From a virus, in IMG/VR virus record IMGVR_UViG_3300010370_000038, positions 1 to 64,000 of that record: a DNA stretch of 64,000 bases; one strand, written 5' to 3'. The notes beneath the pieces are model-generated. The model had not been told where the DNA came from and did not search any database. It saw nothing but the letters and a program-made list of their open reading frames with translations. Shown piece after piece: positions 1 through 7,257 of the stretch. The translations under genes were made by a program, and so were the position numbers. Every line of letters starts with the position of its first letter. Position 1 is the first letter of the stretch.

Positions 1-513
1 AAGACTTATCTAAAGCAGTTTGGTCCACACCTAGCATTAGGTAGTGCAGACACAAATGGTGGGACAACTGGCGAAGAGGCTTACAAACTTTATTCTGTCA
101 ATAAAAACGAAGACGTTTATTGTCAAGGATTGGGGGCAAATGGAACTGCTAGAATACATAATGATAAGACATTAGAAGTTGATGCTGGAATTCTAAATGA
201 AGACGGGCAAATGGATATGATATTCGTTTGTCATAATGGTCATTATCAAGTATCTGCAGAAAATGGAACAATCGTTTTAAAAGGAAAAAATATTATCCTT
301 GATGCTGATGAATCAATTGCAATAAAAGCAGGGGATGCAGTAAGTATCAGTTGCAAATCTTTTGGTGCCAAAGCAACAACATGTAAAAGTTCTTTTGGAA
401 GTGGAACATGGCAAAGTAATACTCCATTGGCACCAGGGGGAGCAGGAAACTTCTTTACTGGTAATGCATTTAAGGGTTCCAGAGTTTCTAAAGCTGGATT
501 GCTGGGCAAGTAA
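1..513 (+). CDS. Probable baseplate spike/hub protein, C-terminal part
   Basis: The frame is open from the first base, so the gene begins outside the window; 170 residues are visible. The middle has short alternating hydrophobic and charged strands (GTIVLKGKNIILDADESI then AIKAGDAVSI), as in the C-terminal beta-helix of gp5/VgrG-type spikes. The tail is Gly/Ser/Ala-rich and ends GSRVSKAGLLGK. In T4-like phages such a protein sits at the baseplate centre. A gp5-like identity is inferred, because the diagnostic N-terminal domains are missing. Other beta-helical virion proteins remain possible. Confidence 0.55.
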   Translation, partial: KTYLKQFGPHLALGSADTNGGTTGEEAYKLYSVNKNEDVYCQGLGANGTARIHNDKTLEVDAGILNEDGQMDMIFVCHNGHYQVSAENGTIVLKGKNIILDADESIAIKAGDAVSISCKSFGAKATTCKSSFGSGTWQSNTPLAPGGAGNFFTGNAFKGSRVSKAGLLGK

Positions 514-569
514 AAACACTTTACCAACTGGCACAGCACCTTGCGGGGTTCTGGTTGCCGTGCTATAAT
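512..569 (+). promoter_or_regulatory. Dyad-operator promoter, site 1
   Basis: Right half ACTGGCACA starts at 527. The left half AAAAACACT is weak, keeping only CACT, and includes the upstream stop codon. The -10 TATAAT is at 564-569, 37 nt from the right-half start. It serves the gene at 597. Confidence 0.7.
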
Positions 570-596
570 ATGTGAGTAATCGAGACAAGCAACCCA

Positions 597-794
597 ATGA
601 ACAACGCTGAAACTCTACTGGGCGTAGTTGTCGATGTATGCACTCGTTCTTTTCTCCTTGTAAGTGATCAAGGCAACGATAAGAAAGTGTATTGTGATAG
701 TGTTGAGGAGTTCACCAATGTCCTGAACTTCGTAAACTCTCAACTGCCCGAAGATCAAATTGAGTATGCAGATCTTGCTATATCCAAAAAGTAA
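597..794 (+). CDS. Small hypothetical protein (65 aa)
   Basis: This short acidic protein begins MNNAETLLGVVVDVC and ends just before the tRNA cluster. It has its own dyad-operator promoter, with the -10 box 33 nt before the ATG, so it is probably an early gene standing between virion genes. No signal peptide, membrane segment or known motif is visible. Function unknown. Confidence 0.7.
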   Translation: MNNAETLLGVVVDVCTRSFLLVSDQGNDKKVYCDSVEEFTNVLNFVNSQLPEDQIEYADLAISKK

Positions 795-806
795 TTTTTG
801 GATAAT

Positions 807-899
807 GGAAGTGTAGCTCAATTGGCAGAGCGAGAAGCTTATACCTTCTGTATGCACCAGATTAGTGCGCGGTTGGGGGTTCGACTCCCTCCACTTCCA
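807..899 (+). tRNA. tRNA with long variable arm, anticodon reads TAT (Ile?)
   Basis: It folds with a perfect 7-bp acceptor (GGAAGTG/CACTTCC), D arm GCTC/GAGC, anticodon stem AGAAG/CTTCT with loop CTTATAC, and T arm GGGGG-TTCGACT-CCCTC. Positions 34-36 read TAT, which would decode AUA as isoleucine. The region between anticodon and T arms is about 25 nt and holds its own hairpin TGCAC/GTGCG, a class II feature normally limited to Leu, Ser and Tyr tRNAs. The isotype is therefore uncertain. The CCA end is not encoded. Confidence 0.75.
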
Positions 900-901
900 T
901 T

Positions 902-974
902 GCTCCTTTAGCAATCTGGTGAATGCACCGAACTCATAATTCGGCTAAGGTGGGTTCGATCCCCTCAAGGAGCA
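902..974 (+). tRNA. tRNA-Met(CAT) or Ile2(CAT)
   Basis: Acceptor GCTCCTT/AAGGAGC, anticodon stem CCGAA/TTCGG with loop CTCATAA giving anticodon CAT, and T loop TTCGATC. Length is 73 nt. CAT could be elongator Met or lysidine-modified Ile2; the sequence alone does not decide. Confidence 0.9.
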
Positions 975-978
975 CCTC

Positions 979-1062
979 GGGACGGTGGCGGAATAGGTAG
1001 ACGCACCAGACTTAAAATCTGTTGGGCAATTGCCCGTGGGGGTTCGATTCCCCCTCGTCCTA
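979..1062 (+). tRNA. tRNA-Leu(TAA)
   Basis: Acceptor GGGACGG pairs with TCGTCCT. The D-loop GGTAGACGC is typical of tRNA-Leu, the anticodon loop is CTTAAAA (anticodon TAA), and a class II variable arm (GGGCAATTGCCC) is followed by T arm GGGGG-TTCGATT-CCCCC. It decodes UUA, a codon favoured by AT-rich phage genes. Confidence 0.92.
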
Positions 1063-1065
1063 TAA

Positions 1066-1073
1066 AATAAATA
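1066..1073 (+). promoter_or_regulatory. T4-type late promoter box
   Basis: AATAAATA lies just after tRNA-Leu and 20 nt before the ATG at 1094, the same layout as the late boxes before virion genes elsewhere in the window. Confidence 0.5.
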
Positions 1074-1093
1074 ATCGATATGGGAGTTATCCT

Positions 1094-1390
1094 ATGTCTT
1101 TTAAATATAAAATCACTCATGCATACTGTTGGTACAACAATGGAAGCATGATAGTAAAGATGTATTTTATCAATGAAATACCCTTTACTTTTGACGAACT
1201 ACCAGATGGGCATTTGTATGATCACGAACTATGCAGGTTAGCAGATCAGCAAAGAACGTTCGAAGTAGAAGACTTGTATAGAAATTCTTTTTATTTAATT
1301 GATGAAGAAGCCCACCCATGCCTTTTTCCAGTAGAATTGGAAAACCCTGAATGTTTGCCAGAATGCAATGAACCTTTGGAAGAACTATAA
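1094..1390 (+). CDS. Hypothetical protein upstream of bilin reductase (98 aa)
   Basis: Begins MSFKYKITHAYCWYNNG. The frame extends upstream into the tRNA, but this ATG fits the late box and the end of the tRNA. The C-terminus is acidic and Cys/Pro-containing (PECLPECNEPLEEL). It overlaps the bilin reductase gene by 23 nt, suggesting translational coupling. No known domain recognised. Confidence 0.65.
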   Translation: MSFKYKITHAYCWYNNGSMIVKMYFINEIPFTFDELPDGHLYDHELCRLADQQRTFEVEDLYRNSFYLIDEEAHPCLFPVELENPECLPECNEPLEEL

Positions 1391-1988
1391 ACAAATACTA
1401 TTCGAAACTTTCCCAGACTTGACGCTAGATCATGTGTGGTGCAAATGGGAAGACAAATTAAATCTGGATGCAAAGATCTACAAAGGAAAGTATTTCTTAA
1501 AATCCAGAGAAGCGGAGATTTATAACGATAAGTCTTGTATCTACAATAATATCATATATCCAAAAACAGGTTCCAATTTACCATGCTTTGGTATGGACTT
1601 GATGGGATTTTTTGATAAGAAAGTTATTATTGTTTTTGATTTTCAACATCCTGTAGAAAACTACTTATTCACTACGGATAAACTACCTAAGACTGAGGGA
1701 GACTTTAGATTCTTTCAAAAGGGAAATCATTTCTCCGATCACATTTACGTTGCTAAATGTACAATGTCTGAAGTAGATAATTATGTGCATGTCTTTAAGA
1801 AATACTTGGAAGTATATAAAGATATGGTAGAATCTGCTGAACCATCTGGAGAAGACACAAAGTATTATAGTGATTTTGATAATTACATGACAAATCTTGA
1901 TCCTGTTGGTGGTTATTTAAAGAGTAATTTTGGTGAGGAAAAGTCAGAATCATTTGTCAAAGACTTTCTTTTCTGCTATAATAAATAA
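1368..1988 (+). CDS. pebS: Phycoerythrobilin synthase, PebS-type bilin reductase
   Basis: This ferredoxin-dependent bilin reductase closely resembles cyanophage PebS, which turns biliverdin IXalpha into phycoerythrobilin by two two-electron reductions. Visible signatures are FLKSREAEIY, YPKTGSNLPCFGMDLM and DFDNYMTNLDPVGGY. Asp77 and Asp178 correspond to the catalytic pair Asp105/Asp206 of the P-SSM2 enzyme with identical 101-residue spacing. At 206 aa it is about 27 residues shorter at the N-terminus than P-SSM2 PebS (233 aa), in a poorly conserved stretch. No heme oxygenase gene is in the window, so the biliverdin source is the host or a gene elsewhere. PebA or PcyX are less likely alternatives. 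Confidence 0.88.
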   Translation: MNLWKNYKQILFETFPDLTLDHVWCKWEDKLNLDAKIYKGKYFLKSREAEIYNDKSCIYNNIIYPKTGSNLPCFGMDLMGFFDKKVIIVFDFQHPVENYLFTTDKLPKTEGDFRFFQKGNHFSDHIYVAKCTMSEVDNYVHVFKKYLEVYKDMVESAEPSGEDTKYYSDFDNYMTNLDPVGGYLKSNFGEEKSESFVKDFLFCYNK

Positions 1989-2033
1989 TGTGCTGGCGAT
2001 ACCAGTATCAGTAATCCCTTCCGTGTGACGCAG

Positions 2034-2053
2034 AACCTCCCAAACGGGAGGTT
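2034..2053 (+). terminator. Rho-independent terminator after pebS
   Basis: Perfect 8-bp stem AACCTCCC/GGGAGGTT with loop AAAC, followed by TTGTTGT. It separates pebS from the tail-fibre gene. Confidence 0.8.
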
Positions 2054-2062
2054 TTGTTGTAT

Positions 2063-2069
2063 CTAAATA
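2063..2069 (+). promoter_or_regulatory. Late promoter box CTAAATA
   Basis: CTAAATA lies right after the terminator and 31 nt before the start at 2101, in line with late boxes at the other virion genes. Confidence 0.6.
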
Positions 2070-2100
2070 GAACTAGCATAAATTAGTTTTTCGCGGGAAG

Positions 2101-5100
2101 ATGCCTCTTAGTAAACTAGAGAATTTTATTAAAAATACGGAAGGAAGAATCCTTTACGTTAATCCAAATGATATTGACGCTACTGACAGCCTTGATAATC
2201 AAGGAAACTCTTTGACAAAACCTTTCAGAACTATTCAAAGAGCACTTCTTGAATCTGCAAGATTTTCCTATATTAGAGGAAAAGATAATGATATTATTGA
2301 CAAAACAACTATTCTATTGTTCCCAGGTGAACATCTGATTGACAATAGACCTGGATATGGAATTAGAAATAACCTTGGAGCAAAAGCTGTATCACCATCT
2401 GGTGCAGAATCTGTTGCGAGTACAACTTTTGGTCTAACTTTAAGTTCTAACTTTGACTTATCGCAAGAAGACAACGATTTATATAAATTCAACTCAGTCG
2501 ATGGTGGTGCTATTCTTCCCCGTGGCACATCAATTGTTGGTCTAGATCTAAGAAAAACAAAGATTAGACCTAAGTACGTTCCAAACCCAACAGATCCAGC
2601 AACACCTAAGTCTGCAATCTTCAGATTGACTGGTTCTTGTTATTTGTGGCAATTTACTATTTTTGATGCAAACCCAGATGGCACTGTTTATACAAACCAT
2701 CAAAATTTCACTAACGAACTTTATATTTCTAGACCACTATTCTCACACCACAAACTAACTGCCTTTGAGTTTGCGAACGGTGTTACGAAAGCAGATGGTT
2801 TTGATCATACTGATCTCAGCATGTATTATTACAAGCTGACTCATGCATTTGGACCTAGCACTAATAGACCAATTGCATTCCAATGGCCAGACCAAGAAGG
2901 AGACTTTGATAAGCAAAGATCTGAATGGGAGATTGTTGGTGCTCTCGCCGCTGACCCAATTGCAATCTCAAATATTATCTCTGGTGATGGAACAACTCCA
3001 ACAACAACAATTACAGTTGATACTGATGTTCCACACTTGCTTGATATTGGATCTCCAATTCGAATTACTGGTATCAACGTACCAAACTATAACGTAAGCA
3101 CAACTGTCACAAACGTTCTAAGTGATACTAAATTCACGTATACGCTTGCAATTGTTCCATCAAACCTAGACCCAACACCTTCCACTTCTAACCCTAGAGT
3201 TACTGTTGAATCTGATACTGTTAAGGGGGCATCTCCTTATGTCTTTAACGTATCTCTAAGATCTGTTTATGGATTGAATGGCGCTCATGGTGATGGTACT
3301 ATCACTGACGGTTTCCGTTCGATGGTTATTGCACAGTACACTGCAATTTCTCTACAAAAGGATGACCGTGCATTTGTTAAGTATAACAAAAATGCAGGTA
3401 CTTATGATGGTATTAATATTAGCACTCCTTCTTATGGTGCCGATCTTCCTGCAGGCTCATCCTCAACGAACAGCGCACAAGTTTATCACCTAGACAGTAG
3501 AGCTGTCTATAGAAAGGGGTGGGAAACATCCCACATGAAATATACCAATGATGGTGTTTGTCAGGTTGTTTCTGTGTTTGCTATCGGTTTTGCTAGACAC
3601 TTTGAAGTGCAAAGTGGTGGCGACCAATCGATTACAAACTCAAACTCTAACTTTGGTCAGATTTCTCTTTATGCAGATGGATTCAAGAAAGAATCATTCT
3701 CGAAAGATAACCAAATCTATATTACAAGTATTGTTCCACCAAGAGCAATTCAAAGTCAAGAATCTAAGATTCAATACGTTACTTTAGATGTTGGACTAAC
3801 AACTGCAGTTGGTATCACGAGTCATCTTTATTTAAGAGGATTCACCGCAATAGACGGAATCCCCCCATCTGGAGCACAAGGATTTAAAATTGGTGCTAGA
3901 GATAATGATAAAATTTATGTGAATCTTGGCGCTGGAACTACCTACAGCGCAGAAATTCACATGATGAATAATACTGTTTCTGTATCGTCTACAGTTGCTC
4001 AGGGTATCACTCCTGGATATAAAGAGTGGAGAGTGGTTAACACTACTGGAGGTCCAAATGATGAGACAATCCTTCACACAAATGGTAATCACAGTTTTGT
4101 TACTGGGGAGTCTGTAATTCTCATCCAAAATAATGGTAATCTTCCAGATGGATTAGAAGATCATAGAGTTTATTATGTAATTAAAATGTCAGTTTCTACA
4201 ATCAAACTGGCAGCCAACTTAACTAATGCGTTGAATGGAAGAGGTCTCAACTTAAATAACGTCAAAGTAGATAAGTCATTAAGAATTTTAAGTAGAGTTT
4301 CTGATAAAGTACCTGGAGATTATGGGCATCCAATCCAATGGGATCCAAACCACAATAACTGGTTTATTCACGTTGAAAGATTTAATAATATCTACACCCA
4401 ATTTGCTTCCCAAGGTGTAAAAGGTCTCGGTGAAGCTACTTCAGAATCATTCTTCAATAGAGTTCAGGAAGATAGATCGCTTGACGAAAGGATCTATACA
4501 GCAAGAATGTTCATTCCTAAGGAAGCTCAAGATGCCAGAGATCCTAGTGACGGTTTCGTAGTTCAAGAATCAAGCCAAACTGGAAATATTTTATTTGACC
4601 CAACTGAGATTAATATTGATCAGTACCAATATAATAGAAATCCTAGATTCATTGCTACCTGTTCATATAATGCAGGAACTGGCGAAGTAACTTTATTCAG
4701 TGAAAAACCACACACTCTTTTCAAAGATAATCAGATTATTATAAAGGGAGTAAAGAGTTCTAATAATGTCAATGCAATTGAAAACCAAGGATATAACGGA
4801 ACATTTGCAGTTAAGAGTATAGTTGATGACCATACAATTACATATGATCTTGGTTCGAATCCTGGAACTTTCCAGAATGTTACTTCGACAAGAGATTCGA
4901 AACTACCTAGATTTGAAAAAAATAGAATCAATACGACTCTTTACATTTTCAGACCAAATATTCTCGAAAACTTTGCTCAGGGGTTCAACGATGGAATCTC
5001 ACAAGCAGACTTTGTTAGTGCATCCTATGCAATGGATATTGAGTTCACTGATCGTTATTATTCGCAACCAGTAGAAGATTTCTACCCACAGTTGGATAGA

Positions 5101-7215
5101 GATAATGCAAATGATAATCCAATGGCTTCTGTCACTTATGCAAAGAGAAGACCAATTGGGCAAACTGTCCTAAATGACAAGAAGAAGTCTCTAACCAGAG
5201 AGGCAATGGATAGTTTCATTAAAGATATTGGAATCGGAATCACAGTAACATCCGTAACTAATCCATCTGCAACTGGAATTGTAACTATTACAACCGCATC
5301 TAATCATGGATTTGGTGCAATCAGAACCTACGGATCACTAACAGCTGGTTCTGGATTTAATGATGGAGTCTACTACAATAAGAAACTCTTTAATACTGGC
5401 ACACTTAACTGGCAAGGTGCTCTAGCAAAAATTGTAGTTTCTGGTGGATCTGTTGTTGAAGTTACTATTACTGCAGGCGGATCTGGATATAAAGGTGGTC
5501 AAGTATTAGATATTCAAGGATTCGCAGGTGCATCAATTACCCTAAACGTAAAAGGAATCTACCATGGAGTTGGAGATGTTCTCCAGTTTACTGGATTAAG
5601 TACATCAATCGATAAGTATTTCCCAATCATTAGGATTCCATCAAGAAATACACTTGCTTTGGGAAGAACGGTCGGTGATGAAAGAATTTATGCTGGCGAA
5701 TATTTCTTGAATACTGGTGCTGAGATTAGCGTATCTTCAGTCCAATATAACTATGCAGTTGGAATTGCTACATTCAATACTACTAGTGGAATCGCTGGTC
5801 ATGGATTAGTCAAGGGAAATTCATTCCAGATTGTAGACTCCAGTGACAATAAGATTGGCGGCAAAACTGCAAATTATATCGTAGAAGACGTAGGAAGTCT
5901 GACACAATTTACCGCCAAAATGACAAAACCTCCAACTGGAGCTAGCAAGATCTATAAGGGTGGTTTTGCTGCAAATGCTGGTGCAATTCTAGGATCTGCG
6001 GATGAAAAGATTGCTGGTAGAGGTCATGCAATTTATGGAAATGAGTGGGGTGGATTAAAGGCATCGATTGGAAACGCCGAGGCAGATAACTTAATTAGAG
6101 TTGCAATCGGCACTGAATCCACAGGTAATGCATCACTTGTTGGTGTAGGAACAACTGCAAGATACCAGATTGGTGATTATATACAAATCGGAAATGAAAT
6201 TATGAGAATTGCTAAGAACAGTCTTTCTGGAACTAATAATGATTCATTGACTGTACTTAGAGGTTATTTTGGAACTGATAAGGCAACTCATGCAGCAGGA
6301 ACAAGAGTCAAAAAAATTCAAGTTATTCCAGTAGAACTTCGTAGAAACTCTATTCTCCGTGCTTCTGGTCATACATTTGAATACTTAGGTTATGGTCCTG
6401 GTAACTATTCAACTGGTCTACCTCAGGTTCAAAACATCACACTTACACCTCTTGAGACTTTCTTAGCACAATCTCAAGAACTATCTGGTGGTGTTGTTGT
6501 GTATACTGGCATGAACAACGATGGTGACTTCTTCATTGGTAACAAGTCTGTTTCCTCTGCAACTGGTAGAGAAACAAGTTATGATACTCCAATTGCAACA
6601 GTTACTGGCGAGCAAGGAACAAATGTCGTTGGTGCATTTGATGAAGTTGTTATTAACCAGAGATTGAAAGTTGAAGGTGGTGCCTCTAAGACAATTCTAT
6701 CGCAATTTGATGGTCCAGTAACATTCCAGTCAGAAGTTAAAATTAATAGTAATGTCTTAATTGATGGAAATAGATTCAGTGTTGATGCAGATACCACGAT
6801 GGTTGGTGATGTTACTATCACTGGAGATGTTGTTGCAAGTGGTATTGGTAGTTTTGGTGGAGATGGTAATTTTGGTGGAGACCTAACAGTTGCAGGATCT
6901 GTTACTGCAGGATCTGTTAAAACCGCAGCACCTGCTAGTGGTTCCACACTAACCTTTGGAACGGTTAATTTTGTAAATACATCGTCAAGTGCTGTCAACT
7001 TCACAGTTCCCGATCCAGGTGCTATTTCTGGTAAGACTTTCAGAATTATTGATATCTCTGGTAATGCTGCAACAAACAACATTACATTGAACTTCACTGG
7101 AACAACAGTTATGGGATATGCTGGTCAAACTCAGTTTATTATTAACCAAGATCATGCTGCACTTGGATTTGTTTACAATGCAACCACTGATTCTTGGTAT
7201 CCAACTGAGTTTTAA
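2101..7215 (+). CDS. Long virion structural protein, tail-fibre-like (1704 aa)
   Basis: The N-terminus (MPLSKLENFIKNTEGRILYV, then NPNDIDATDSLDNQG and PFRTIQRALLESARFSY) matches a large structural protein widespread in cyanomyoviruses. It reads like the start of a beta-helix or pectate-lyase-like fold. The body is beta-rich and Asn/Gly/Thr-rich, with GGSGYKGGQVLDIQG-type modules also found in other virion proteins here. The last ~150 residues (EGGASKTILSQFDGPVTFQS, GDVTITGDVVASGIGSFGG, ending WYPTEF) look like a trimeric fibre tip. It is followed by a second fibre-like gene with its own late box. The role in host attachment is inferred. Confidence 0.8.
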   Translation: MPLSKLENFIKNTEGRILYVNPNDIDATDSLDNQGNSLTKPFRTIQRALLESARFSYIRGKDNDIIDKTTILLFPGEHLIDNRPGYGIRNNLGAKAVSPSGAESVASTTFGLTLSSNFDLSQEDNDLYKFNSVDGGAILPRGTSIVGLDLRKTKIRPKYVPNPTDPATPKSAIFRLTGSCYLWQFTIFDANPDGTVYTNHQNFTNELYISRPLFSHHKLTAFEFANGVTKADGFDHTDLSMYYYKLTHAFGPSTNRPIAFQWPDQEGDFDKQRSEWEIVGALAADPIAISNIISGDGTTPTTTITVDTDVPHLLDIGSPIRITGINVPNYNVSTTVTNVLSDTKFTYTLAIVPSNLDPTPSTSNPRVTVESDTVKGASPYVFNVSLRSVYGLNGAHGDGTITDGFRSMVIAQYTAISLQKDDRAFVKYNKNAGTYDGINISTPSYGADLPAGSSSTNSAQVYHLDSRAVYRKGWETSHMKYTNDGVCQVVSVFAIGFARHFEVQSGGDQSITNSNSNFGQISLYADGFKKESFSKDNQIYITSIVPPRAIQSQESKIQYVTLDVGLTTAVGITSHLYLRGFTAIDGIPPSGAQGFKIGARDNDKIYVNLGAGTTYSAEIHMMNNTVSVSSTVAQGITPGYKEWRVVNTTGGPNDETILHTNGNHSFVTGESVILIQNNGNLPDGLEDHRVYYVIKMSVSTIKLAANLTNALNGRGLNLNNVKVDKSLRILSRVSDKVPGDYGHPIQWDPNHNNWFIHVERFNNIYTQFASQGVKGLGEATSESFFNRVQEDRSLDERIYTARMFIPKEAQDARDPSDGFVVQESSQTGNILFDPTEINIDQYQYNRNPRFIATCSYNAGTGEVTLFSEKPHTLFKDNQIIIKGVKSSNNVNAIENQGYNGTFAVKSIVDDHTITYDLGSNPGTFQNVTSTRDSKLPRFEKNRINTTLYIFRPNILENFAQGFNDGISQADFVSASYAMDIEFTDRYYSQPVEDFYPQLDRDNANDNPMASVTYAKRRPIGQTVLNDKKKSLTREAMDSFIKDIGIGITVTSVTNPSATGIVTITTASNHGFGAIRTYGSLTAGSGFNDGVYYNKKLFNTGTLNWQGALAKIVVSGGSVVEVTITAGGSGYKGGQVLDIQGFAGASITLNVKGIYHGVGDVLQFTGLSTSIDKYFPIIRIPSRNTLALGRTVGDERIYAGEYFLNTGAEISVSSVQYNYAVGIATFNTTSGIAGHGLVKGNSFQIVDSSDNKIGGKTANYIVEDVGSLTQFTAKMTKPPTGASKIYKGGFAANAGAILGSADEKIAGRGHAIYGNEWGGLKASIGNAEADNLIRVAIGTESTGNASLVGVGTTARYQIGDYIQIGNEIMRIAKNSLSGTNNDSLTVLRGYFGTDKATHAAGTRVKKIQVIPVELRRNSILRASGHTFEYLGYGPGNYSTGLPQVQNITLTPLETFLAQSQELSGGVVVYTGMNNDGDFFIGNKSVSSATGRETSYDTPIATVTGEQGTNVVGAFDEVVINQRLKVEGGASKTILSQFDGPVTFQSEVKINSNVLIDGNRFSVDADTTMVGDVTITGDVVASGIGSFGGDGNFGGDLTVAGSVTAGSVKTAAPASGSTLTFGTVNFVNTSSSAVNFTVPDPGAISGKTFRIIDISGNAATNNITLNFTGTTVMGYAGQTQFIINQDHAALGFVYNATTDSWYPTEF

Positions 7216-7221
7216 TTAACC

Positions 7222-7229
7222 AATAAATA
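7222..7229 (+). promoter_or_regulatory. Late promoter box AATAAATA
   Basis: AATAAATA is 28 nt before the ATG of the second fibre-like gene, in the 42-bp gap after the first. Confidence 0.6.
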
Positions 7230-7257
7230 ATTAAAACAGTAGTACCTCAATAGCATA

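Noticed and set aside
1-513. A complete gene starting at TTG 130
   Set aside because: The frame is open from base 1 without a stop, so the gene starts outside the window and the TTG is internal.
807-1062. tRNA cluster as an attachment site
   Set aside because: No integrase or duplicated tRNA end is visible, and phages of this type are not known to integrate.
1022-1093. Earlier start for the 98-aa gene, inside tRNA-Leu
   Set aside because: The first 24 codons overlap the tRNA; the ATG at 1094 follows a late box.
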